From positions 1-64,000 of the forward strand of contig JBCCHB010000094.1 of assembly GCA_039028975.1 (NCBI GenBank): a DNA stretch of 64,000 bases, read 5' to 3'. Positions 34,293 through 43,150 of the stretch are shown piece by piece. Source of the stretch: JAHBNG01 sp039028975 (GTDB taxonomy: Bacteria > Chloroflexota > Anaerolineae > Caldilineales > Caldilineaceae). Numbering within the stretch: position 1 is the first letter of the stretch; every line of letters begins with the position of its first letter. The position numbers were made by a program, and so were the translations under genes. The notes under the pieces were generated by a model. That model was not told the DNA's origin and searched no databases. It saw only the letters and a program-made list of their open reading frames with translations.

Positions 34293-35330
34293 GTGCGCGC
34301 AGATCGTTTAATATCTATCCTATTACAGTTACAGACCCATGAACGCATGACCGCCTCTGAGCTGGCCAAGCGTCTAGAAGTCTCTGAGCGAACCATCCAT
34401 CGAGATATGGAGGCGTTGAGTTTTGCCGGTTTTCCGGTCTATGCAGAGAGGGGAGTGGGGGGTGGTTGGTCTCTGATGGAAGGATACGAGACCAACTTTA
34501 CTGCTTTGAATGAGGCGGAAATCCAAACCATCTTTCTCTCAAAGCCTAACGGCGTCTTGTCTGATTTGGGATTGGATAATGCTGCTGAGACGGCTTTGCA
34601 TAAGCTGATGGCGTCGTTACCTTCCACCTACCGCCGCGATGCCGAGTATTATCAGCAACGTATTCACATTGACGTTAGCCGAGGGCATAATACAGATGAC
34701 GAGCTAACATTCTTGCCGCTGCTCCAGGAGGCCGTTTGGCAGGAGCGCCAGATTCAGACGAGCTATCAGTTGAGCACCGGACCACTCATCCAACCCCTGC
34801 TGCAGCCGTTAGGGTTAGTGGCTAAGGGCAGCATCTGGTATCTTGTCGCTGCATTTGATGAAATGTCTTCTTCGAGTATTGGGGTCTATCGCGTCTCTAA
34901 TGTGCAGGATGTCCAGCTCCTCGATACTCACTTTGTACGACCGGAGGCGTTCGACCTTACTCGTTTCTGGGAGAAATCTTCCGCTGAGTTTGCTTCTCGC
35001 GTCCCACCCTATCGGGTAGAGGCGAGAGTCTTGGCTGAGATTGCCCATAAATTTGAGCGACCTTGCTCTTATTTTCGTGCAGACATACAGAACGAGGCGG
35101 ATGAAGGGTGTTGGGTTCAGGCTGATTTTTACTTTGATAGCAAGGCAGCCGCCTTTGATGAGCTTGTGGCGTATGGTACACAAATTGAGGTGATCTCACC
35201 TATGGAGTTGCGGAATGAATTTATCGCTCATGCTCTGGAAATGTTTGATATGTATCAAAAACAGCAACCTGTTTTGATCCCTAATCGAATACAACTTAAA
35301 TATGGTGATGTTAGACGGTTGGCTGCTTAG
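34293..35330 (+). CDS. WYL domain transcriptional regulator with N-terminal HTH
   Basis: 345 residues. The N-terminal winged helix-turn-helix (1-60) reads MTASELAKRLEVSERTIHRDMEALS, and the WYL domain has W182-Y183-L184 (GSIWYLVAAFD) followed by YRVSNVQDVQLLD. WYL regulators sense a nucleic acid or nucleotide ligand or metabolite and usually repress or activate nearby genes. GTG start, chosen because the open frame and the HTH begin there and AGGGGG lies 7 bp upstream. It converges with the SDR gene and is divergent from the ABC exporter, which could be its target. Confidence 0.9.
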   Translation: MRADRLISILLQLQTHERMTASELAKRLEVSERTIHRDMEALSFAGFPVYAERGVGGGWSLMEGYETNFTALNEAEIQTIFLSKPNGVLSDLGLDNAAETALHKLMASLPSTYRRDAEYYQQRIHIDVSRGHNTDDELTFLPLLQEAVWQERQIQTSYQLSTGPLIQPLLQPLGLVAKGSIWYLVAAFDEMSSSSIGVYRVSNVQDVQLLDTHFVRPEAFDLTRFWEKSSAEFASRVPPYRVEARVLAEIAHKFERPCSYFRADIQNEADEGCWVQADFYFDSKAAAFDELVAYGTQIEVISPMELRNEFIAHALEMFDMYQKQQPVLIPNRIQLKYGDVRRLAA

Positions 35331-35448
35331 GATCACGAATACAAGATACTTATCTACATATGAAATAGGTAAACTGTCTTGGTTACAAAAATAAGTAACG
35401 GCAATTAATTTTGTGAGTGTTTAGACTCAAATAGGCTTTAGGGTCGTA

Positions 35449-35498
35449 ATGATTCGAGTAACTCAGAACTAGTATCTGCCCTCGGTTACTCGAATCAT
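35449..35498. terminator. Perfect 14-bp inverted repeat between convergent genes
   Basis: ATGATTCGAGTAAC (35449-35462) and GTTACTCGAATCAT (35485-35498) are exact complements around 22 nt, in the gap between the WYL and SDR genes. Likely a bidirectional stop structure, though without a T-run. Confidence 0.5.
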
Positions 35499-35520
35499 AT
35501 TGGCTTCATCAGATGCGCTA

Positions 35521-36351
35521 TTAATGCATCTGCGATCCACCCGCTACACTAATTGACAGCCCCGACAAAAATTCTGCTTCATCTGATGCCAAAAAGGCCG
35601 CGGTCCGAGCGATATCATTAACCTCAGCCAATCGACCCATTGGCGTTCGGGCGATATTGCCTTCGACCATGCGCCGACGCTGTTCTTCTGCACTGACACC
35701 TTCTGGCGCGGTGGCTGCGGCGATGTGGTCGATCCGCTCGGATGCGATCAGAGCAGGACAGATGGCGTTGACATTAATGCCATATGGGCCTAGCTCTTGG
35801 GCTAGTGATTGGGTGAAACCTCGGACGGCAAATTTTGAGGAGCAGTAGGCAGCATAACGAGGATAGCCAGATTTACCAGCCGTTGAAGAAATATTGATGA
35901 TCTTGCCGCCACCACCTCGAGCAATCATATGGCGGGCCACGGCTTGAGCCATCAGAAAAGTTCCTTTGACATTGACGTTCAGCACTCGATCCCACTCTGC
36001 CTCCTCCAAGTCAACGACCAGCACCCGATCCTTGCCAGCGGGTGTTCCAGCATTGTTGACCAAGATGTCAATCTGCCCCATCTCACCAATTGTTGCATCC
36101 ACCATGCGTTGTACATCTGAGGCGCTACTCACATCCGCCACGATACCCATGGCGCGACGTTCCATGGCTTGAATCTCTTGGACCACCTGCTTCATGCCAC
36201 CCCAGGTTGTGATACCGTGGGGCTGCTCCATGATATCATTAACCACGATGTCGGCCCCCTCTTCTGCTAGCCGCATAGCAATAGCCCGCCCGATGCCCTT
36301 TTCACCACCTGATCCAGTAACGATGGCTACTTTCCCTTCTAAGTTGTACAT
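35521..36351 (-). CDS. Short-chain dehydrogenase/reductase (SDR)
   Basis: 276 residues, classical SDR. The cofactor motif TGSGGEKGIG is at 12-21 and NNAG at 99-102; the catalytic set is S155/S156, Y169 and K173 (YCSSK). The residue after the second beta-strand is D39 (VVNDI), which favours NAD(H). It oxidises or reduces a hydroxy/keto group of unknown substrate. A strong AGGAGGAAT ribosome-binding site precedes the ATG. It ends in GGSQMH, a common tail in the family. Confidence 0.92.
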   Translation of the reverse strand: MYNLEGKVAIVTGSGGEKGIGRAIAMRLAEEGADIVVNDIMEQPHGITTWGGMKQVVQEIQAMERRAMGIVADVSSASDVQRMVDATIGEMGQIDILVNNAGTPAGKDRVLVVDLEEAEWDRVLNVNVKGTFLMAQAVARHMIARGGGGKIINISSTAGKSGYPRYAAYCSSKFAVRGFTQSLAQELGPYGINVNAICPALIASERIDHIAAATAPEGVSAEEQRRRMVEGNIARTPMGRLAEVNDIARTAAFLASDEAEFLSGLSISVAGGSQMH

Positions 36352-36373
36352 TGATTCCTCCTGAAGTAAGATT

Positions 36374-36443
36374 TAGTTGGTCGTAGAGTCCAGAGTCAGT
36401 TGGTCGTGAAGTCCAGAGTCTGTTAGTCGTGAAGTCCAAAGAC
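36374..36443. repeat. Three imperfect ~23-bp tandem repeats
   Basis: The unit (A/T)GTTGGTCGTGAAGTCCAGA is repeated three times with few changes, in the 5' region of the SDR gene. Confidence 0.85.
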
Positions 36444-36673
36444 CATTTGAGCTCATTTAGGAACGGGAATTAAATAATCTGAGCACTTGAAGAGGCTACC
36501 CCCCGATTGAAACGCGCAAGTTATTTACAACTCATTCCTTAATTACCTGTAGAGCTTGAATGGACCTGTCTCTTAGGAATCAGGATCAAATAAAACCTGA
36601 AACTTAGACACTGTCATCTCGAGTACCCGAGAGATCTTCCGTTGGGTTTTATAAAAATCGCGTTCATTAGAAT

Positions 36674-36730
36674 GACTGTGGACCAAACGACTGTGGACCA
36701 AACGACTATAGACCAAACGGCTGTGGACTT
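36674..36730. repeat. 15-bp tandem repeats
   Basis: GACTGTGGACCAAAC twice exactly, once with two changes, then a partial unit, 45-100 bp upstream of the sulfurtransferase start. A related word, CCAAACGACTGCGGACTA, occurs alone near 33836. Confidence 0.9.
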
Positions 36731-36774
36731 ATGAAATCGAATTTTACCCTATTTCTCAGAACCAGGAGAACCCA

Positions 36775-37626
36775 GTGATCCATACAACCATTATATCAAC
36801 CGAAGAGCTGGCCCAGAACCTCAACAACCCCAACTGGGCTATTATCGATTGCCGCTTCTTGCTCAACGACACTGCCGCTGGGCGCGTCGGCTACGAAGAA
36901 GCTCACATTCCTGGCGCTGTCTATGCCCATCTGGATGAGGATCTGTCCGGTCCAATCGTGCCAGGTGAGACAGGTAGGCATCCACTTCCGTCGATAGAAA
37001 CCTTTGGGGCGACTTTGGGGAAGTGGGGCATTACATCAGATACTCAAGTGATTGCCTATGACACCAGTGGCTGTGTCTATGCAGGGCGGCTTTGGTGGAT
37101 GCTGCGCTGGATGGGGCATGATGGAGTAGCGGTGCTGGATGGGGATTTTCGCCTCTGGCAGAAGGAAGGACGGCCCATTGCCTCTGGAATGGAAGAACGC
37201 TCTCCAGTGACATTCGCGGCTAATCCTCAACCGGTGATGGCGGCCAGCGTAGACGAAATGGTCGCCAATTTGAGCAGCCAACGCTATCAAACCTATGATG
37301 CTCGGGACGAACCCCGGTACCGAGGTGAAGTCGCGGGCATGGATCCTGTCTCTGGACACATTCCAGGTGCTATCTCGGCCCACTTTGCAGCCAATCTGAA
37401 TGAGGATGGTACGTTCCGTTCACCGGAGGAATTGCGCGCTCGATTTAGTCAATTACTGGGTAGCGCTAATCCAGACAAGACTATCTGGTACTGTGGTTCA
37501 GGTGTAAGCGTTCACCATGATCTGTTGGCACTGGAGATTGCAGGATTCGACCGAGGAGCAAGGGCATATATTGGATCATGGAGCGACTGGATCAATGATA
37601 GAGGAAGGCCGGTGGAGAGAGGCTAG
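36775..37626 (+). CDS. Sulfurtransferase with two rhodanese domains
   Basis: 283 residues, as in thiosulfate/3-mercaptopyruvate sulfurtransferases. The inactive N-terminal rhodanese domain (residues 1-130) lacks the Cys (YDTSGCVYAGRL instead); the C-terminal one has C240 in the loop CGSGVS (240-245), which points to a mercaptopyruvate-type enzyme rather than thiosulfate-type CRKGV(T). It transfers sulfane sulfur to cyanide or thiols in the cytoplasm. GTG start with AGGAGA ten bases upstream; the open frame gives no better ATG at this end. Confidence 0.92.
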   Translation: MIHTTIISTEELAQNLNNPNWAIIDCRFLLNDTAAGRVGYEEAHIPGAVYAHLDEDLSGPIVPGETGRHPLPSIETFGATLGKWGITSDTQVIAYDTSGCVYAGRLWWMLRWMGHDGVAVLDGDFRLWQKEGRPIASGMEERSPVTFAANPQPVMAASVDEMVANLSSQRYQTYDARDEPRYRGEVAGMDPVSGHIPGAISAHFAANLNEDGTFRSPEELRARFSQLLGSANPDKTIWYCGSGVSVHHDLLALEIAGFDRGARAYIGSWSDWINDRGRPVERG

Positions 37627-37785
37627 GATAACGACGTGAGAAAGCAAGGAAAGCAACCTGCCGAACACGGGCCTTGCCCGAAGAGAACGATTTTGATCTC
37701 TCGATGCGCGGCCACATTATGTAGATTGGATGAGCAAAGGTGCGCTGCTCTATCATTTTCCTGATATCTCAATTTTAGAATCACT

Positions 37786-38193
37786 ATGAATCGTTTCCTG
37801 CGCGTACTCTTGACGCTAACCGAAGTTGGTATGATCCTCTATTGGATCTTTGCCACTTTGGTGGTGCTTAAGCTAATCAACGTTTCACCAGAACTCATGT
37901 ATTCAGATTACCAGAATCCGCTAATTGTTTCGTGGAATTGGTCTTTCTTTCCCATCGATATCCTCTTTGCCTTATCTGGGCTCGTGGCTCGGTATAAGCC
38001 CATGAGTGCTCAACGTCAACAACTTTTGTCCGCAGTATCGCTTTCACTGATGTTTTGCGCGGGACTAATGGCCATTTCGTTTTGGGTATTGCAGCAGAGC
38101 TTTGATCCAGCTTGGTGGGGCGTGAATTTATGGCTCATGATGCTATCATCGGTTGCGTTTGTCCGAATGTACTCTGCTCTTGCACATAGATGA
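37786..38193 (+). CDS. DUF5360 (YvaD-like) membrane protein
   Basis: 135 residues with four membrane helices (about 7-30, 47-67, 78-98 and 108-128). The order of helices and the SWNWSFFPIDILFALSGL and WWGVNLWLMMLSSVAFVRMY segments fit the DUF5360/YvaD family, whose function is unknown. It stands alone, converging with the response regulator gene. Confidence 0.75.
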   Translation: MNRFLRVLLTLTEVGMILYWIFATLVVLKLINVSPELMYSDYQNPLIVSWNWSFFPIDILFALSGLVARYKPMSAQRQQLLSAVSLSLMFCAGLMAISFWVLQQSFDPAWWGVNLWLMMLSSVAFVRMYSALAHR

Positions 38194-38228
38194 GGTAGTA
38201 TTAGTAGTTCATGATTTCGTTGGAGGAG

Positions 38229-38277
38229 GCATTCTCTTATGCCAGACTCCTCAGGGCAGATCCGCATTAGAGAATGC
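38229..38277. terminator. Inverted repeat between convergent genes
   Basis: GCATTCTCT (38229-38237) and AGAGAATGC (38269-38277) are exact complements in the gap between the DUF5360 gene and the response regulator gene. A possible stop structure for either gene. Confidence 0.35.
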
Positions 38278-38348
38278 TCATTTCACGGAAATGAGTAACT
38301 TTCGTGAACTACTGAGTCTAATTACCCATAGCATTCAGGAAGAACAAA

Positions 38349-39014
38349 CTAATCGAGGTTGTTCTCTCTTGCAAAAATTGCCGCTTGCACCCGGTCGCGC
38401 AGTTCCAATCGGCCCAAGATATTTGAGACGTGATTTTTGACTGTCCCCAGGCTAATGATGAGTGTATCAGCGATTTCGCGGTTGGTTGCCCCTGCAGCCA
38501 GAAGCTTTAAAACTTCCCGTTCACGTAAGCTTAGGTCAAATGTTTCGGCTGGTTTGGCTGCAGAGGTGTCTGAAACGCTTGGGGCTAGTGCGCCAACGAG
38601 TTTACCTGCCACAGATGGGTCAAGCTGAAAGATCCCCGAGTGGGCCAACCGAATGGCTTGGGCCAAATCTTTAGGCGGCAGATCTTTGAGTAAATAGCCA
38701 ACTGCACCTGCTCGCAATGCCTTGACGATATACTCTTCATCATCAAAGGTCGTGAGCATGAGCACCCGGCACGTTGGGTGACGCTGCATCAACGCTTTGG
38801 TGGCGTCGATCCCATCCATCTCTGGCATACGAATGTCCATGAGCACAACATCTGGCTTTTGCTCATGGGCGATTCGTAGTGCATCCTCACCGTCGATAGC
38901 CGTGCCCACGATCTCTATTCCTGGCTGTATACTAAGCAGAGAGGCAATCCCCTCACGTATCAAGCGCTGATCGTCTGCTAAGAGTACGCGAATCGATTCG
39001 TATTCTATCTCCAT
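38349..39014 (-). CDS. NarL/LuxR-type response regulator
   Basis: 221 residues. The receiver domain (8-125) has the acidic pair D14-D15, phospho-acceptor D60 and the conserved Lys in LLKDLPP. The LuxR-type HTH (158-215) reads LSLREREVLKLLAAGATNREIADTLIISLGTVKNHVSNILGRL. It should bind DNA as a dimer when phosphorylated by the kinase encoded 34 bp upstream. The divergent membrane module at 40669 is a candidate target. Confidence 0.95.
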   Translation of the reverse strand: MEIEYESIRVLLADDQRLIREGIASLLSIQPGIEIVGTAIDGEDALRIAHEQKPDVVLMDIRMPEMDGIDATKALMQRHPTCRVLMLTTFDDEEYIVKALRAGAVGYLLKDLPPKDLAQAIRLAHSGIFQLDPSVAGKLVGALAPSVSDTSAAKPAETFDLSLREREVLKLLAAGATNREIADTLIISLGTVKNHVSNILGRLELRDRVQAAIFARENNLD

Positions 39015-39048
39015 TAATGCTCATTACCCTCTATGATATGTCCCTGGA

Positions 39049-40296
39049 TTACCTTGTAAGCTTCACTGGTAGCTGGACCGACAATTTTGTCCCCCCGCTT
39101 TCTACACACGTTACAGTTAGCGTGCCACCAAGCAATGCTAATCGCTCTCTGAGCCCCGTTAATCCAAAGTGAGCTTTACTTGTACTGGCTTTTGTCTCTA
39201 ACTCCACAACATCAATACCTACCCCATTATCTTCCAGGATTAGGGTTAACATATGTTTTTCTAAAGTGACATGCATCCCCGCCGCGGTTGCGTTGGCATG
39301 CTTTTCTATATTGGTTAATCCTTCTTGAGCAGCGCGGTAGAGCGCAACCAGCATCGGCTTACGATGAGGCTTTTCATCTCCGCAAATCGTTAGCTTTGTT
39401 GGTATCCGATCAAAGTTCTCGATCAATTGGGCTAGGGCCGGCCCTAACTCAAAGGTAGTGCCTGATTCCCGTAGCGTGCTTACCGATTCTCGCACATCAG
39501 AGAGGGCCAAATGAGTGGCCTGTTGGGCATCATCCAGTGCTTGGTCTGCCTCTTGCGGGCTGATCTCCCGAAAAGCACGAGCCTTTTCCAATTGAATGGT
39601 GACGGCCATCAAGTGGTGGCCAACGCTGTCGTGGATGTCGCGGGCAATGCGATTTCGCTCTTCAACTTTCGCTAATTCAGTTAGCTGCAGCTGGGACTCC
39701 TGCAGTTCGTCATAGAGCCGTTCGGACCGGATGCGGTTACGTTCTTCCAAAACCAATGTACGCCCTAGGACGAGAATCATAATCATAGCAACAATGGTAA
39801 TGAAGAACTCAACAGGAATATTTTCCTCTCTCATAAATTCTAGCGTCAAGGGCGCGCCTTCAAAGATCCAATTGACATATAGGACAATGTTGATGAGTGC
39901 TGTAATGAGCGCTGCCCGAGGGCCGATATATAAATAAGCGAGCAACGGTGGAATAAGGGCAAAGAAGGTATGGAACCCCGAGCAACTATAATCGCCGACA
40001 ATTTCCACCAGGATAATCCTCAGAATAATCACACTGATGGCAGTTATCAAGGCTGGTTTGGTTATAAAAGACCACTGTTCTACAAATTCTACTACGACAA
40101 AGAGCCCCAAGACGACAAAGACTATAAGCATGTAGCTCAGGCCATATTGAGACCCACACCATCCGAAATTCCAAAAGATTATTTCAACTGCAAAGATACT
40201 GATATAAAGCGCCAGCCCCATGACCCGTATAGGCAATGTTGCGAGACGCCCTTCAGATGGTATCAGTTTAAAGCGGCTGGAATGGCTAGGCTTCAT
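39049..40296 (-). CDS. Membrane sensor histidine kinase (HisKA_3 type)
   Basis: 415 residues from the ATG at 40296; earlier ATG or TTG codons at 40320 and 40335 add only polar residues and lack a better ribosome-binding site. About six membrane helices fill residues 25-182 with no large outer loop, as in NarX-unlike intramembrane sensors. H222 lies in ERNRIARDIHDSVGHH, the HisKA_3 box, and the HATPase shows ALYRAAQEGLTNIEKHANA and LEDNGVGID. It signals to the response regulator next to it. The input is probably sensed within the membrane. Confidence 0.93.
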   Translation of the reverse strand: MKPSHSSRFKLIPSEGRLATLPIRVMGLALYISIFAVEIIFWNFGWCGSQYGLSYMLIVFVVLGLFVVVEFVEQWSFITKPALITAISVIILRIILVEIVGDYSCSGFHTFFALIPPLLAYLYIGPRAALITALINIVLYVNWIFEGAPLTLEFMREENIPVEFFITIVAMIMILVLGRTLVLEERNRIRSERLYDELQESQLQLTELAKVEERNRIARDIHDSVGHHLMAVTIQLEKARAFREISPQEADQALDDAQQATHLALSDVRESVSTLRESGTTFELGPALAQLIENFDRIPTKLTICGDEKPHRKPMLVALYRAAQEGLTNIEKHANATAAGMHVTLEKHMLTLILEDNGVGIDVVELETKASTSKAHFGLTGLRERLALLGGTLTVTCVESGGTKLSVQLPVKLTR

Positions 40297-40515
40297 GATG
40301 GAACAAGCATAGCACCTCATGAAGGGGAAATGCAATATGTCCAGCGACCTATTGTGCTTGGTCGATGGTCACGCTGGCATGGCGAAAGTCACAGCGATCA
40401 AATCGGTCATCAATGGTTCGCTGGCTGGATGTGCTTCGTTGCTGAATTCGGTATACTAGAGAACGTTAAAGCTTAAACCCAAGACTACACATAGAGGGGG
40501 CAGAGCTGACCGTAC

Positions 40516-40601
40516 TATACTGCGGTCGCTTTGAAAACCCGAGTTTTCCTCAGCCTCTACAGGATAGAACAAACTCGGGTTTTCAAACGGAGCTGAGTAT
40601 A
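40516..40601 (+). repeat. Dispersed hairpin element, copy 3
   Basis: 86 bp with the same ends as copy 1 (TATACTGCGGTCG and CGGAGCTGAGTATA). The stem arms are CTTTGAAAACCCGAGTTT and AAACTCGGGTTTTCAAA, perfectly paired although the centre differs from copy 1. It lies 67 bp before the membrane-module start. Confidence 0.65.
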
Positions 40602-40668
40602 GAGATGCTTCCTATCTCTTGATATGTGGTCTTTGTCTTGCACCGAAAACCTAGTCAACGGAGGAAAA

Positions 40669-41784
40669 ATGCCTGGATTACTTTCTATGATGATGGAGCT
40701 GTTTGAATTGAGAGATGGACCGGAGTCAACGACTAGAAACCGTCCAGTTAGCACGCTTGCTTTTGACTCACTCTACGTACTTCTCAGTCTATTGTTAACC
40801 GCGGGCATCATGCTCGATGTATGGTCCCATAACGAGTTTGGACCGGATCAATCGCTCTTTAATGAATATCACTTACTCTTCTACAGTTCATTAGGTGCCA
40901 TGTTGATGCTCCTTATCGGCTTGCTGGTTGCCAATTTCCGTAGTGGGGCGGAGTTGGCAAAAGCTCTACCTCACGGCTATGGGCTTGGTCTTTTGGCCAT
41001 AATTCTCTTTGGAATATCAGGCTCCTTGGATCTAGTGGTTCATGCACTCTTTGGCTTTGAGTCAGATGTCGAAGCGTTGACCAGTCCGCCCCATCTGCTG
41101 CTCTTTATCAACTGGTTTCTAATTCTTTTTGCTCCCGTCAGCGCGGCCCGCACAAGGTTCAAAGTGACTGGGCGCTCTGCCACATTACTGGAGAGCTTAC
41201 CTCAACTGATTGCGTACGGCTGCATGGTCGTCTGTATCCATGTGCCGCTAATGATCTACTATCCGCTGGGCGGCAATCCGTGGATGCTTCAAGACCTGAG
41301 ACCTGCCAACGATTTTGAAGGTTTGGTGATGGGCATAGGCGGCACCTTACTCCAAACGCTGATCATGGTACCCTTCATACTCTGGTTGGCCAGAGAATTT
41401 CGCGTCCCATTTGGTGGATATACTGTTGCTTTTGGTTTCTACGGACTTTTCTTACTGCTCTTAGTGCCCGAACAGATGCCTTGGCTTATGTTTGGCGGGC
41501 TGGGTCTACTGCTCGATATCATCTACTGGTGGATAGAGCCAGACGCAACCCAGCGGCGTCGATACATTCTCTTTTCGCTGATGGCACCCGGTGCCATGTG
41601 GCTGATGGGGTATAGCACTTTGGCCATTGCTAATGGCGGCATGAATGCTTTCTATTTCTCGGGGTACAATCTCTACGGTTCTGTTTTTCAGGCGATTGCG
41701 CTTGGCGTTTTGCTGGGCTATTTGATGAGCATGCCTAACCCGCGTCATGTTGTTTCAAATTCGATGGAGGTTTCTCATGGATAA
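40669..41784 (+). CDS. Polytopic membrane protein, first gene of an unrecognised membrane module
   Basis: 371 residues from the ATG at 40669, chosen for the GGAGGAAAA just upstream (an earlier codon at 40624 has none). It has about nine or ten membrane helices and begins with a soluble N-terminus (SMMMELFELRDGPESTTRN). Conserved-looking polar residues inside helices include HNEFGPDQ, FNEYH, DLVVHALFGFESD and SPPHLLLF; the several His residues near membrane faces recall metal- or haem-containing proteins, but I recognise no family. Its stop overlaps the next start by 8 bp. Confidence 0.75.
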   Translation: MPGLLSMMMELFELRDGPESTTRNRPVSTLAFDSLYVLLSLLLTAGIMLDVWSHNEFGPDQSLFNEYHLLFYSSLGAMLMLLIGLLVANFRSGAELAKALPHGYGLGLLAIILFGISGSLDLVVHALFGFESDVEALTSPPHLLLFINWFLILFAPVSAARTRFKVTGRSATLLESLPQLIAYGCMVVCIHVPLMIYYPLGGNPWMLQDLRPANDFEGLVMGIGGTLLQTLIMVPFILWLAREFRVPFGGYTVAFGFYGLFLLLLVPEQMPWLMFGGLGLLLDIIYWWIEPDATQRRRYILFSLMAPGAMWLMGYSTLAIANGGMNAFYFSGYNLYGSVFQAIALGVLLGYLMSMPNPRHVVSNSMEVSHG

Positions 41785-42550
41785 GGGCTGGACTTGGATT
41801 CATACATCTTGTCTTCAATTCTGTCGGGAGAATGGGCGGATTGGTAATCATGGGCAGAACCCAACTTGCCAAACACCCTTCTGGAAAGGGCGTTATGCGT
41901 ATGGGCTGTTGATAGGTATCTGTCTATTACTCGCTGCTACTGGTTGTAACAACAATACGATTCGTCATCCGGCAAGCGAATCATCAACTGACTCATCGAC
42001 CACTATTTTTGGACGATTAAGCCAGTTCATTCAGCTCGGCAGTACAGAGGAGACTATCGCCTATAAACTACCCGTTGGTCCATACTTTGCTACCATTGAC
42101 GGTGAGGTTTTGATGGAGCGCCCAGCCTACCTGGATACGGTTATCACAGAGATAGAGAGTGGCGTTGTACGAGATGATCTTCTAGTTTCTATTGAATTAT
42201 GTAACGTTGTGGATGAGAACATCTTCTACATCGAGTCCTGTACCGACTATGAGGGCGCTCTCTACGAACACCAACTTGAGGCTCGGCTTCATGAGGGTGC
42301 CTATCGGGTTGATGGCTTTACCTGGGAACGGTCAGGCAACTGGGCAGGCACTCTAACCATTGTCGCACCAACTACAGGCGATGTGGAGCGAGTACCGATT
42401 TTTCCCTACGTTTACCCAACACGTCCACCTTCGACCAATCTGTTCGAGCTTGTCAGTGTTGTGTTGCCGTTTGTGGTCATTGGGCTATTCCTTGCAGGTG
42501 CCGGCATATGGGGCGGACGATTTGTTGTGATTGCGAACAAGCAGAGTTGA
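41777..42550 (+). CDS. Lipoprotein-like protein with C-terminal membrane helix
   Basis: 257 residues from the ATG at 41777, which has GGAGGTTTCTC before it and overlaps the previous gene by 8 bp. A lipobox-like LAATGC (C57) follows a hydrophobic stretch (42-56), but 40 residues precede it, longer than a usual signal peptide. An outer domain (58-220) is followed by a membrane helix near the end (VLPFVVIGLFLAGAGIW). Cys residues in SIELCN and YIESCTDYE could form a disulfide. No family is recognised. Confidence 0.7.
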   Translation: MDKGWTWIHTSCLQFCRENGRIGNHGQNPTCQTPFWKGRYAYGLLIGICLLLAATGCNNNTIRHPASESSTDSSTTIFGRLSQFIQLGSTEETIAYKLPVGPYFATIDGEVLMERPAYLDTVITEIESGVVRDDLLVSIELCNVVDENIFYIESCTDYEGALYEHQLEARLHEGAYRVDGFTWERSGNWAGTLTIVAPTTGDVERVPIFPYVYPTRPPSTNLFELVSVVLPFVVIGLFLAGAGIWGGRFVVIANKQS

Positions 42551-42561
42551 GGTAATTCACG

Positions 42562-43098
42562 GTGCGTCTAAAAATCACTTACCCGGCACTTTCACTTTTT
42601 ATCGGGCTATTCTTAACCCTAACTACACTTCACCAGCCAGCGCTTGGGCACAGCATTCTACCGCCAGATGAGCGCACAACCATCCTGAATGATTTCGAAA
42701 GTGGGCCTTTCCGACTCACTGCGTCTCACTATTTGTCCGCCGAATTCACGGTACTGGAAATTTGGACAAATAGTGAGACGAGCGAATTATCTGAGGGGGT
42801 TCAAGTCGAGATGGTTGCACAATCCGTGAGAACCAAACACACCATAACCAGAAAGATGCTTCGCCATCATGACACGTTTGTCGCCAGACTACCAAGTACC
42901 GACGAGGCGTGGCAAGTGACGATTGAGATAATGGGCAATGACGGTAAAGGTAGCGCAAGCCTACTCGTTAGGCCTTATCAAGTCGACGACAGAAACACAG
43001 TCTGGATGCAAGTTGCAGTGGGTGTATTCCCTTTTGCCTTGATTCTTGCAACGTTGCTTGTTTATAGGAGACTAGGCGTATCGGTGGGCGTGCCTTAG
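42562..43098 (+). CDS. Exported protein with C-terminal membrane anchor
   Basis: 178 residues. GTG start 11 bp after the previous stop, with GAGGTAA upstream. It has a signal peptide (about 1-28, ending in PALGHS), a beta-rich outer domain (29-143) resembling YtkA-like or FixH-like sandwiches only in general layout, and a C-terminal helix (VAVGVFPFALILATLLVY) with the tail RRLGVSVGVP inside. It is the third gene of the module. Function unknown. Confidence 0.7.
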   Translation: MRLKITYPALSLFIGLFLTLTTLHQPALGHSILPPDERTTILNDFESGPFRLTASHYLSAEFTVLEIWTNSETSELSEGVQVEMVAQSVRTKHTITRKMLRHHDTFVARLPSTDEAWQVTIEIMGNDGKGSASLLVRPYQVDDRNTVWMQVAVGVFPFALILATLLVYRRLGVSVGVP

Positions 43099-43150
43099 CG
43101 ATAGCGAGGCGGTGAGCACCTTTTACCATGCCTCCCCTCTTTTGTGAAAA

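Larger units (their letters stand above)
36352..36774. other. Intergenic gap with two tandem arrays
   Basis: 423 bp between divergent genes. It holds three ~23-bp units around 36374-36443 and three and a half 15-bp units at 36674-36730. The middle part shows nothing recognisable. Confidence 0.6.
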
